The position numbers and the translations under genes were made by a program. The notes below the pieces were generated by a model that did no database searches, had not been told where the DNA came from, and saw only the letters and a list, made by a program, of their open reading frames with translations. This document shows, one piece after another, positions 16,359-23,152 of a stretch of DNA of 37,916 nt (position 1 is its first letter; each line of letters starts with the position of its first letter). Origin of the DNA: Planctomycetota bacterium (GTDB lineage: Bacteria > Planctomycetota > UBA8742 > UBA2392); NCBI GenBank assembly GCA_020425695.1, contig JAGQRE010000021.1, positions 1 through 37,916 on the forward strand, given 5' to 3'.

Positions 16359-16955
16359 ATGAATAGTGTAAAAGAAACACGAAGATTGCTCGCTCATTTC
16401 GACGATAAGACGATCACCGTTTACCAAGCCTACCGTGACGAGATCGCAGACGCCGCCATCCGCGACGGCACTTTCAGCGACGGCTTCAGCCTGACGCGCA
16501 TGACCTGGATCAAGCCGTCGTTTGGGTGGATGCTCTATCGCGCGGGCTACGGGCGTAAAGAGGGACAGGAGCGAATCCTGCGTATCCGCCTACTGCGTGA
16601 CGGATTCGAGCGCATTCTCGCCAGTGCAGCGCTCAGTCACTTCGATCCGCGTTTCTATCCCACGGAAGATGCCTGGAAACAACGGCTCCGCGAAACCACC
16701 AATCGCATCCAGTGGGATCCTGACCGCAACCTGCGACTCGGCCGGCTGGAGCATCGCGCTATCCAGATAGGCGTCCAAGGCGCCGACGTGAAGTCCTACG
16801 TAAACGAATGGATCGTCGGGATTGAGGAAGTGACGAAGCTGGCCCACCAGATCGAAGGCGTCGTAAGATCAAAAGGCACTGAGTTCCCGCCAGTACCAGA
16901 TGAATTGGAGTATCCGGTGCCCCGCTCGCTTCGGCATGCGATAGGCATGACGTAG
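16359..16955 (+). CDS. DUF4291 domain-containing protein
   Basis: The 198-residue product matches the DUF4291 family pattern almost from end to end: DDKTITVYQAYRDEIADAAI, FSLTRMTWIKPSFGWMLYRAG, KEGQERILRIRLLRDGFERIL, then QWDPDRNLRLGRLEHRAIQIG. This family of about 190-220 residues is widespread in bacteria and fungi, and I know of no established biochemical role. The invariant-looking TWIKPSF and YR segments suggest an enzyme. ATG 16359 was chosen because a promoter could place transcription at that base. GTG 16329, ten codons upstream, lies inside the predicted -35 box, and neither start has a good ribosome-binding site. The gene stands alone between inverted copies of a dispersed repeat (16255-16280 and 16994-17019), which suggests it was gained or moved as a cassette. 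Confidence 0.88.
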   Translation: MNSVKETRRLLAHFDDKTITVYQAYRDEIADAAIRDGTFSDGFSLTRMTWIKPSFGWMLYRAGYGRKEGQERILRIRLLRDGFERILASAALSHFDPRFYPTEDAWKQRLRETTNRIQWDPDRNLRLGRLEHRAIQIGVQGADVKSYVNEWIVGIEEVTKLAHQIEGVVRSKGTEFPPVPDELEYPVPRSLRHAIGMT

Positions 16956-16993
16956 AGCCATACAAGTGTTCTATGCCCACTGATACTGCGATG

Positions 16994-17019
16994 ACGCTCG
17001 TTTATGCTTCGCGCTCAGA
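16994..17019 (-). repeat. Dispersed repeat, copy B, inverted relative to copy A
   Basis: On the minus strand this reads TCTGAGCGCGAAGC, then ATAAACGAGCGT, a slightly diverged copy of the repeat at 16255-16280, 32085 and 33056. It overlaps the 3' end of the ferredoxin reductase gene. It encodes the last residues (SEREA begins just upstream) and the TAA stop. Confidence 0.8.
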
Positions 17020-18384
17020 TTGTGCCGCTCGCATCTCTTCGATGTCGATGAACTTTACGCGTGGGCGGTTTTGGGATTTGCCGCGCTCAATCTCTAGCGC
17101 GTTGAACGATTGCCACTCGTCGAAGCTGACGTACTTGCAGCCGGCGCCCTCGAGCAGTTCCTCAAGCTTTTGTTCGACCTTGGCGTCGACGCCGGCGCGC
17201 CTGATGTGCGGTATGTCTTCAAGCAACAGCGCGACGGTTTCTTCGGCGTCTTTCTTGTTCGTGCCTATTACACCTGTGGGTCCACGCTTGGCCCAGCCCA
17301 CGACGTAGGCGCCCGGGATCGGGTTGCCGGTCGTCGGGTTCAGAATACGTCCGTGGTCGTTGGGGATCGTTCCCTTGCGCGCGTCGTACGGCATGCCGGG
17401 TACCTGCAGCCCCTTGTAGCCGACGCTGCGCAGCACCATGCCGACATTCAGTTCTTCGAATTCGCCGGTGCCGTTGGCGTTCAAGTAGCCGTCGTCGGTG
17501 CTAACCAGCTTGTTGCGCTCGATCTTGATGCCGCTGACTTTGCCGTCGCCCAGAATCTCAGTCGGGCTGACGAGAAACCGGAAGTGGACCTTCCGCGTTT
17601 TGGTGCCGTGGCCGCGCGCCGCGTACTCACGCAGGATTTCGACGTTCTGGCGCGCCATGCGGTTCTGCTCAACAGTAACAGCGCTGTGGGGATCCAGTTC
17701 AAGCTCGCCTTCCAGCACAACCGGGTCGGCCGTATTAAGCTTGCCGAACTCCTTGATCTCCGGGTTGGTGAACTTCGCCTGCGCCGGGCCGCGGCGCCCG
17801 AGCACGTAGATGTTTCGGACCTTGCTGTGTTTCAGCGCCTCAAGCGCGTGATCGGCGATGTCCGTCTCTTTTAGTTCGTCGGGCGTCTTGGCCAAAATAC
17901 GCGCGACGTCCATCGCGACGTTGCCGACACCGATGACTGCCACGCCCTCAACGCTCAGGTCCGGGTTCAGGTCTTTGTAGTCCGGGTGGCCATTGTACCA
18001 GGCGACGAATTCCGTGGCCGACATGCTGCCGCTTAAGTCTTCGCCGGGGATGCCAAGACTGCGGTCGGACTGCGCGCCGGTGGCGAACACGACCATGTCG
18101 TAAAGCGGACGCAGGCTATCGATCGTGACGTCTTTGCCGAACTCAACGCAGCCGAAGAAACGCACACGCGGGTCGGACGCTGTTTTCTCGTACAGCGCCG
18201 CAACACTCTTGATGCGCTGGTGGTCAGGCGCGACGCCGTAGCGCACCAGCCCGTAGGGTGCGGGCAGGCGGTCAAACAGGTCAACACGGACGGCGACATC
18301 ATCCTGAGCGATCAAAGCCGCGGCCGCGTAAAAGGCGCTAGGCCCCGCGCCAATGATGGCAATACGTACAGAACGCTCCGGCAT
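17002..18384 (-). CDS. Ferredoxin-NADP reductase, adrenodoxin reductase / FprA type
   Basis: The 460-residue protein starts at ATG 18384, preceded by GGGGGTGA. The open frame extends 26 codons further, but the dinucleotide fold begins at residue 7. Features of the FprA family are clear. The FAD-binding GAGPSA is at residues 11-16, followed by DRLPAPYGLVRYGVAPDH. The NADPH-binding motif is IGVGNVAMDVARIL. RRGPAQAKFTNPEIKEF follows, with VVGWAKRGPTGVIGTNKKDAEETV near the C-terminus. It moves electrons between NADPH and a ferredoxin through FAD in the cytoplasm. No ferredoxin gene is adjacent. The last codons and the stop lie within an inverted copy of a dispersed repeat, so the C-terminal tail (SEREA) is probably repeat-derived. 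It lies 110 bases downstream of the pseudouridine synthase gene on the same strand. Confidence 0.93.
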   Translation of the reverse strand: MPERSVRIAIIGAGPSAFYAAAALIAQDDVAVRVDLFDRLPAPYGLVRYGVAPDHQRIKSVAALYEKTASDPRVRFFGCVEFGKDVTIDSLRPLYDMVVFATGAQSDRSLGIPGEDLSGSMSATEFVAWYNGHPDYKDLNPDLSVEGVAVIGVGNVAMDVARILAKTPDELKETDIADHALEALKHSKVRNIYVLGRRGPAQAKFTNPEIKEFGKLNTADPVVLEGELELDPHSAVTVEQNRMARQNVEILREYAARGHGTKTRKVHFRFLVSPTEILGDGKVSGIKIERNKLVSTDDGYLNANGTGEFEELNVGMVLRSVGYKGLQVPGMPYDARKGTIPNDHGRILNPTTGNPIPGAYVVGWAKRGPTGVIGTNKKDAEETVALLLEDIPHIRRAGVDAKVEQKLEELLEGAGCKYVSFDEWQSFNALEIERGKSQNRPRVKFIDIEEMRAAQSEREA

Positions 18385-18467
18385 GGTCACCCCCGTGAAT
18401 TGGCGTGCATTGTCACAAGCCGCGCGATTCAGGCAAGCGTCTCGGGCGGCAACACAGCACAAAGCGG

Positions 18468-18488
18468 TTCTTTGCGCCTTTGTGGGAG
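18468..18488. repeat. Partial copy of the repeat-element core
   Basis: TTCTTTGCGCCTTTGTGGGAG between two minus-strand genes resembles the core GACTTTGCGCCTTTGCGTGAG of the elements at 32085-32316 and 33056-33310. It lacks the flanking inverted arms. It may be a decayed element. Confidence 0.4.
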
Positions 18489-18494
18489 AGTGCG

Positions 18495-19670
18495 TTATGC
18501 TCCGGCGGCGCGGATCTTGTCGATTGCGGCCAGCATGTCCGGTGGCAGCGGCGCGGTCAGTTCCAGCACTTCTTTGGTGCCGGGGTGCGTGAGCTTCAGG
18601 TAGTGGCTATGCAGGGCGCAGCGCCCGAGTATCAGGGCGTCATCGTCGCCGCGCGGCACCCGCTCGCCCTTGCCGAGGGCTTCGTACTCGTGGCGCATCA
18701 GCGTATCGGCCGCTCGAATACGCTCGGTTACATCGGCGTCGGAATCACCGTCGCGGAAGCCGTAGGGTGATTCCATCTTTGTTGGCTTGGGTGGGGGATC
18801 GCGCAGGTCAGACTCCAGCAAGTCGTCGCGTACGCCGTAGTGGTGATCGCAGACCAATGGGTGGCCGATGGCTTTCATATGCACGCGAATCTGGTGCATG
18901 CGTCCGGTGTGCAGACGGCAGCGTACAAGGCTGAAGCGTTTGAAGCGCTCGACAACCCAGACCTCGGTGCTGGCGTGCTGTCCGTTCGGGTCAATGCGCC
19001 GCAGCATGGTGACTTCGGCTTCGTCATCTTTGCCGATGGGCAGGTCGATGAACTGATGGTCTTTCTCGACTATGCCTTCGACCAGCGCCAGGTAGTCCTT
19101 TACGACCTCTTTGTCTTCCAGCGCTTTGCCGAGTTTGCCGGTCATCTTGGAAGTCTTGCCGCAGATGATCAGCCCGCTGGTTTCCTTGTCGATTCGGTTC
19201 ACGAGCCGCGGAAACACGTCCGTGCCCTGAAACCTCAGGTGCAGCGCGTTCAGCAGCGTCGTGTAGCGGTAGCCGCCGGTCGGGTGCACGATCAGATGCG
19301 GCGGCTTGCTGACTACGAACATGCCGTCATCTTCATAGACGATGTCGTAGGGGATTCGCCCCATCTCGGTGATGTCTTCGTGAGGCGGCGGCAGGATCAG
19401 TTTTACGATGTCGCCCGCGCGCAGCTTCTTGCCGGGCATCACGGGCAGGTCGTTTTTCAGCACGCGTTCTTCTTCGAACGCAACTGTTGCCTTGGTGCGT
19501 GACATCCACGGCGTGCGCTCAAGGATGAACATGTCGACGCGCATGCCTTCTTGCGGCAACTCAACCTGGAACACGCGCTCGCTTTCCACAACCGAGAGAT
19601 CGGCCGGCGGCTTCTTCTGCATCCGTTTGCGTTTGATGATCTTTTCCAGATGTCGTTTGTTGCGCGTCAT
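18495..19670 (-). CDS. RluA/RluD-family 23S rRNA or tRNA pseudouridine synthase
   Basis: The 391-residue protein has an N-terminal lysine-rich extension (about residues 1-25), an S4-like RNA-binding domain (about 35-95: MRVDMFILERTPWMSRTKAT, GKKLRAGDIVKLI) and a pseudouridine synthase catalytic domain. The active-site motif NRIDKETSG contains the catalytic Asp. In most relatives it reads HRLDxxTSG, so the His is Asn here. The conserved RLHTGRMHQIRVHMKAIGHP follows. About 50 extra residues (DPPPKPTKMESPYGF to GERVPRGDDD) sit between the YG after the HP motif and the last strand, longer than in E. coli RluD. The enzyme converts uridines to pseudouridine in structured RNA. The exact target cannot be told, so no symbol is given. 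It is divergent from yajQ. Confidence 0.9.
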   Translation of the reverse strand: MTRNKRHLEKIIKRKRMQKKPPADLSVVESERVFQVELPQEGMRVDMFILERTPWMSRTKATVAFEEERVLKNDLPVMPGKKLRAGDIVKLILPPPHEDITEMGRIPYDIVYEDDGMFVVSKPPHLIVHPTGGYRYTTLLNALHLRFQGTDVFPRLVNRIDKETSGLIICGKTSKMTGKLGKALEDKEVVKDYLALVEGIVEKDHQFIDLPIGKDDEAEVTMLRRIDPNGQHASTEVWVVERFKRFSLVRCRLHTGRMHQIRVHMKAIGHPLVCDHHYGVRDDLLESDLRDPPPKPTKMESPYGFRDGDSDADVTERIRAADTLMRHEYEALGKGERVPRGDDDALILGRCALHSHYLKLTHPGTKEVLELTAPLPPDMLAAIDKIRAAGA

Positions 19671-19808
19671 CGTGACAATCTAGCGAATGTTGAGTGCGCA
19701 AGGCAGTCACTGATGAGCACAGTTTCCCGCCACCAGCCACTAGTCACTGGCTGCACCATTTGCATCCTGACAATTCAACGAAGGCTAGTTGCTAACAGGG
19801 GGCCCGAT

Positions 19809-20303
19809 ATGGCTGACAGCAGCATGGACATCATGGCGACTGTGGACGTTCACGAAGTCGACAACGCATGGCAGCAGGCCGTGAAGGAAATCGGCCAGCG
19901 CTGGGATTTTAAAGGCAAGACCGCCGAGCTTGAGTGGAACAAGGCCGAGAAGAAAGTGACCATCACGGCCGCCGACAGCATGGTACTTGAGGCCATGCTG
20001 GACATTTTCAAAACCAAACTGGCCAAGCGAGGGATCAACACGAAGGCCATGGAGCACAAGTCGGAAGAACCCGCAGCCGGCGGCGCGATGCGGCATATCT
20101 ACACGATCATTGACGGCATTCCGTCGGACAAGGCCAAAGAAATCACCAAGATGATCAAGGCCGCGAAGTACAAAGTGCAGGCCAGCATCCAGGGCGACGT
20201 GATTCGTGTAACCGGCAAAAGCCGCGACGTGCTGCAGGAGATTCAACAAGCCGTGAAGGACATGGACCTGCCGCTGCCGATAAGCTTCGGGAACTACAAG
20301 TAG
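19809..20303 (+). CDS. yajQ: YajQ-family (UPF0234) nucleotide-binding protein
   Basis: The 164-residue product starts at ATG 19809, with GGGGG (19797-19802) upstream. The open frame extends further upstream but overlaps the divergent pseudouridine synthase gene. The sequence follows YajQ throughout: FDI-like start MDIMATVDVHEVDNAWQQAV, RWDFKGK, LEAMLDIFKTKLAKRGI, the central GGAMRHIYTIIDGI, KMIKAAKYKVQASIQGD and the C-terminal VKDMDLPLPISFGNYK. The fold is two ferredoxin-like domains. Family members bind nucleic acids or cyclic di-GMP, and in Xanthomonas the homologue is a c-di-GMP receptor. The role here is not determined. The gene ends in a TAG that is the first arm of a palindromic repeat. 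Confidence 0.94.
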   Translation: MADSSMDIMATVDVHEVDNAWQQAVKEIGQRWDFKGKTAELEWNKAEKKVTITAADSMVLEAMLDIFKTKLAKRGINTKAMEHKSEEPAAGGAMRHIYTIIDGIPSDKAKEITKMIKAAKYKVQASIQGDVIRVTGKSRDVLQEIQQAVKDMDLPLPISFGNYK

Positions 20304-20365
20304 GGGCGACGCTCGCGTCGCCCGCCGTGCCCTGTGATTCGCGGGCGATGCAAGCATCGCCCCTA
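20301..20365. repeat. Paired palindromic repeat (REP/BIME-like)
   Basis: There are two hairpins: GGGCGACGC-TC-GCGTCGCCC (20304-20323) and GGGCGATGC-AA-GCATCGCCC (20343-20362). The outermost arms, TAGGGGCGACGC at 20301 and GCATCGCCCCTA at 20354, are also inverted copies (11 of 12). The TAG stop of yajQ lies in the left arm. A single copy of the same repeat is at 4969-4992. Confidence 0.85.
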
Positions 20366-20397
20366 CCGGTGCAACCTGCCCTCGTTACAGTCGGACC

Positions 20398-21819
20398 ATG
20401 AACGCGCCGACTGTAAATTCGAGACTTCCCGCAGTTCTGTATCAGCCGGACGGCACCCGCCGCGTTGACTATCGCGCGGTGATTGCCGTGGCGTGGCCCT
20501 TGTTTGTCCAGTTCGGTGTGCAGGCTTTCCTGAACGTAATCGACACCTGGTTCGTCGGGCGCCTTGGTGCGGGCGCTGTGGCCGGCATGAATGCCGTGAA
20601 CTTCAGCAGCTTCACGCTGCTGTTGTTGTTTGGCGGCAGCGGCATCGCTGTCCAGACCATTGTCGCCCAACGCTATGGCGAGGGGCGCAAGGCGCGGGCC
20701 GGGCAGGCCGCGTGGCACGGCATGTACTCCGGCGTGATCGTTGCGCCGCTGGCTGTCTGGGTGGCGCTGACCGGCGGGCAGTTGTTCTCGTTCTTCGGGT
20801 TGCCCGCAGACGTGGTGCAGTCGGCTTCGGACTACTGGTTGCCGCGCATGGCGGGTGGCGGGCTGGTTGTCGTCTACTTTTCCCTGAGCAATTTCTTCAA
20901 CGGCGCCGGGCATACCCGGATTTCGCTGATGGGCGCCGTTGTCGCCGCCGTTTCGAACGTCGGGCTGAACTGGCTGCTGATCCTGCACCTGGGGTGGGGG
21001 ATGTACGGCGCCGGGCTAGCGACCAGTCTTGCGGTTATCGCGGGGATTCTCTTCTACGCCGTGATCTTCTTCAGCCGCTACTTTCGACGCGAGTTTGCCA
21101 CGACACGCATGTGGCGTCCCCGCCTGCGAGCACTCGGTGCGGTTTTCGCGTTGGGCATTCCCATTGGGGTGCACTCGATGTTCGATGTTGGGGCATTCGC
21201 GGCTTTCCAGTTGATGGTAGGCAAGCTCGGTGAGGTACCGGCAGCCGCGACACAGATCGCGATGATTCTGACTTCGCTTGGCTTCCTGCCGGTGGCCGGC
21301 ATCAACTTTGCGGCTGCAACGCTGGTCGGCCAGAGTATCGGTGCAGGTGACAAAGAGTGGGCGAAGCGCGTGGGTTCGGCCTGCATTCGTTTGGCGTTCT
21401 TCTACATGATGATCTGGGCTGTGCTCTTCGCGACGATTGGCGGGCCGCTCAGTTCGGTGTTTGTGACCAGCGGCGACCCCAGTGCACAAGCCGTGATTGA
21501 GTTGTCGGCGACACTGCTGCTGATCGCGGCGGGTTACCAACTATTTGATGCGCTGAACCTCGGCACGCTCGGCTGCCTGCGTGGCGCGGGTGACGTAATG
21601 GTGCCAACGGCGGCCTTGCTGGTGCTGGCTTGGTGCGTGTTCGTGCCGCTGAGCCACATCCTGATCTTTGAAGAAGGGCAAGGCTGGGTGGACTTCCTGC
21701 CGCAGTACGGGCTGGGTGCCAAAGGCGGCTGGATCGCCGCGCTGATCCACATCACGCTGCTAGGCAGCTTTCTATATCTGCGCTGGAGATCAGGCGCGTG
21801 GAAGAAGAAAGAGATTTGA
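20398..21819 (+). CDS. MATE-family multidrug efflux transporter
   Basis: The 473-residue protein has about twelve transmembrane segments in two homologous halves. The N-terminal region matches MATE transporters: VIAVAWPLFVQFGVQAFLNVID, FVGRLGAGAVAGMNAVNF and FGGSGIAVQTIVAQRYGEGR. The second half repeats the pattern (VGSACIRLAFFYMM and CLRGAGDVMVPTAAL, the latter characteristic). The family exports cationic drugs or metabolites using a sodium or proton gradient at the inner membrane. The NorM/DinF subgroup was not resolved, and the substrate is unknown. The ATG at 20398 has no strong ribosome-binding site. An extended N-terminal tail of about 25 residues precedes the first helix. It heads a same-strand run with prmC, and a hairpin spans the junction. 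Confidence 0.93.
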   Translation: MNAPTVNSRLPAVLYQPDGTRRVDYRAVIAVAWPLFVQFGVQAFLNVIDTWFVGRLGAGAVAGMNAVNFSSFTLLLLFGGSGIAVQTIVAQRYGEGRKARAGQAAWHGMYSGVIVAPLAVWVALTGGQLFSFFGLPADVVQSASDYWLPRMAGGGLVVVYFSLSNFFNGAGHTRISLMGAVVAAVSNVGLNWLLILHLGWGMYGAGLATSLAVIAGILFYAVIFFSRYFRREFATTRMWRPRLRALGAVFALGIPIGVHSMFDVGAFAAFQLMVGKLGEVPAAATQIAMILTSLGFLPVAGINFAAATLVGQSIGAGDKEWAKRVGSACIRLAFFYMMIWAVLFATIGGPLSSVFVTSGDPSAQAVIELSATLLLIAAGYQLFDALNLGTLGCLRGAGDVMVPTAALLVLAWCVFVPLSHILIFEEGQGWVDFLPQYGLGAKGGWIAALIHITLLGSFLYLRWRSGAWKKKEI

Positions 21820-21871
21820 AACCATAAGTGAACATGACTGAACATGTTCACGGATGTCCACCTATGGTTTC
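21818..21871 (+). promoter_or_regulatory. Long two-tier hairpin between MATE gene and prmC
   Basis: GTGAACATG (21828-21836), loop ACTGAA, CATGTTCAC (21843-21851) form a perfect 9-bp stem. Outer arms GAAACCATA (21818-21826) and TATGGTTTC (21863-21871) add another perfect 9 bp across an internal bulge. The structure starts at the MATE stop codon and ends 8 bases before the prmC ATG at 21880, in place of a visible ribosome-binding site. There is no T-run, so it is not a classical terminator. It may control prmC translation or mRNA processing. Confidence 0.55.
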
Positions 21872-21879
21872 ATTCCGTC

Positions 21880-22725
21880 ATGACCAGTACCCGGCAATTC
21901 ATCGAGACATGGCGTGATCGCTTCAAGCGCGAGGAGATCGACGACGCGCGTCTGAATGCCGAGCTGCTGCTTGCGCATGTGCTGGGTGTCCTACGCGGCG
22001 AGCTGGCGATGCGCCTTGATGATGACTTGCCCCGTGACACCGAAAGCCAGGCTGAGGCACTGTGTTCGCGCAGGCTCAGGCGTGAACCGGTTGACTACAT
22101 CATCGGGCACCGTGAATTTTTCGGGCGCGAGTTTCACGTCCAATCGGGTGTGCTGATCCCGCGCCCTGAAACCGAAATCATCATTGAACTCGTGCGCACG
22201 CAGTACCCGGACGTCAGCGGCTGGGCGGCTGACATCGGCTGCGGTTCGGGGGCGCTGGCCGTGACGCTGGCGCTGGAATTTCCTGCGCTGAAGGTACTGG
22301 CAACCGATATCAGCCCGACTCCGCTCAAGGTTACGCGCCGGAATGCCGAAAAGCATGGAGTTGCGTCGCGTGTCTTCTGCGCGCGCATGGACGGGCTGTC
22401 CGCGACACGACCTGTGCCGACCTTCGACCTGATTGTCAGCAACCCGCCGTACGTAAGCCCGGCCGACTACCCCGAACTTCAACCGGAGGTACGTGACCAT
22501 GAGCCTGAAGAAGCATTACTGGGAGGACGTGAAGGCCTGGCTGTGGCGGAGCATGTTCTGTCCCACGTGGCTCAAAGGCTGAAGCCCGGCGCTGGCGTCT
22601 TCCTTGAGCACGGCATGGAGCAAGGCCCGGCACTTGTGGCTACGGCCGCAAATCTGTCGTTGCAGAACCCGCACACCGTAAGCGATTATGCAGGACTTGA
22701 TCGCATACTGGTGGCACACGCATGA
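21880..22725 (+). CDS. prmC: Peptide chain release factor N5-glutamine methyltransferase
   Basis: The 281-residue protein has the PrmC/HemK layout. An N-terminal helical domain (RQFIETWRDRFKREEIDDARL, then NAELLLAHVLG) binds the release factor. The SAM-dependent methyltransferase domain has motif I ADIGCGSGALAVTLALEFP and the signature NPPYV (DLIVSNPPYVSPADYPEL), whose NPPY holds the substrate glutamine. It methylates the GGQ glutamine of RF1/RF2. ATG 21880 is chosen because the family consensus begins there. ATG 21844 lies inside the upstream hairpin. The stop codon overlaps the next gene's ATG (ATGA), indicating translational coupling. The usual partner prfA is not present in the window. 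Confidence 0.95.
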   Translation: MTSTRQFIETWRDRFKREEIDDARLNAELLLAHVLGVLRGELAMRLDDDLPRDTESQAEALCSRRLRREPVDYIIGHREFFGREFHVQSGVLIPRPETEIIIELVRTQYPDVSGWAADIGCGSGALAVTLALEFPALKVLATDISPTPLKVTRRNAEKHGVASRVFCARMDGLSATRPVPTFDLIVSNPPYVSPADYPELQPEVRDHEPEEALLGGREGLAVAEHVLSHVAQRLKPGAGVFLEHGMEQGPALVATAANLSLQNPHTVSDYAGLDRILVAHA

Positions 22726-23051
22726 ACGACGAAACCCAACCGCAGGCTGATGACATTCACGCTTTGCTCGCCGTCGAGTTTGACGTGACGGTCGACAAGG
22801 TCAGCCGCGCCATGTTCGCGGGCAAGCTGATTGAGCTTGGCTGGCTCGCGACGCCGGTCGCAAACACCTGGACGATCATGTTCGAGCCACGCTCGCGCAC
22901 CAGCATGCGCAACACAACTCGCCAGCATCTCGAAATGGCCAGTGCCTACTCGCGCATCGCAGTCGGCGCTGTTGAGGCAGTAGCCCATTATGGCGGCGAC
23001 GAGCCCATGGCAGTGAGCCAGACAACCGAGCTAGAGCCACCGGTCGAATAG
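22722..23051 (+). CDS. Small protein of unknown function coupled to prmC
   Basis: The 109-residue product starts at ATG 22722, overlapping the prmC stop by four bases, so it is probably translated by coupling. It has no signal peptide or membrane helix. Visible segments are an acidic N-terminus (NDETQPQADD), a region LAVEFDVTVDKVSRAMFAGKL suggesting a helix pair, and a Ser/Arg/Thr stretch (EPRSRTSMRNTTRQHLEMASAY). I do not recognise the family. Frame and codon use fit its neighbours, and the gene is intact. Confidence 0.65.
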   Translation: MNDETQPQADDIHALLAVEFDVTVDKVSRAMFAGKLIELGWLATPVANTWTIMFEPRSRTSMRNTTRQHLEMASAYSRIAVGAVEAVAHYGGDEPMAVSQTTELEPPVE

Positions 23052-23152
23052 ACTGCATCCACAAACGAAAATTGCCGATAGGGCAAAGGCCGGGGCTTCC
23101 CGGCGGTTTGATCTATCGATAGCGCGTACATGCGCGCTCAGTGAGGGTGACT

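Noticed and set aside
17110..17874. Long plus-strand open frame opposite the ferredoxin reductase
   Set aside because: It is the antisense frame of a well-supported gene with no recognisable protein features.
19700..19760. Palindromic CAGCCA/TGGCTG sequence before yajQ
   Set aside because: The arms are only 6 bp with an irregular centre, not distinguishable from chance in GC-rich DNA.
20155..20988. Minus-strand open frame of 277 codons across the MATE gene start
   Set aside because: It is antisense to yajQ and the MATE gene and translates the palindromic repeat. Composition is Arg/Gln-rich.
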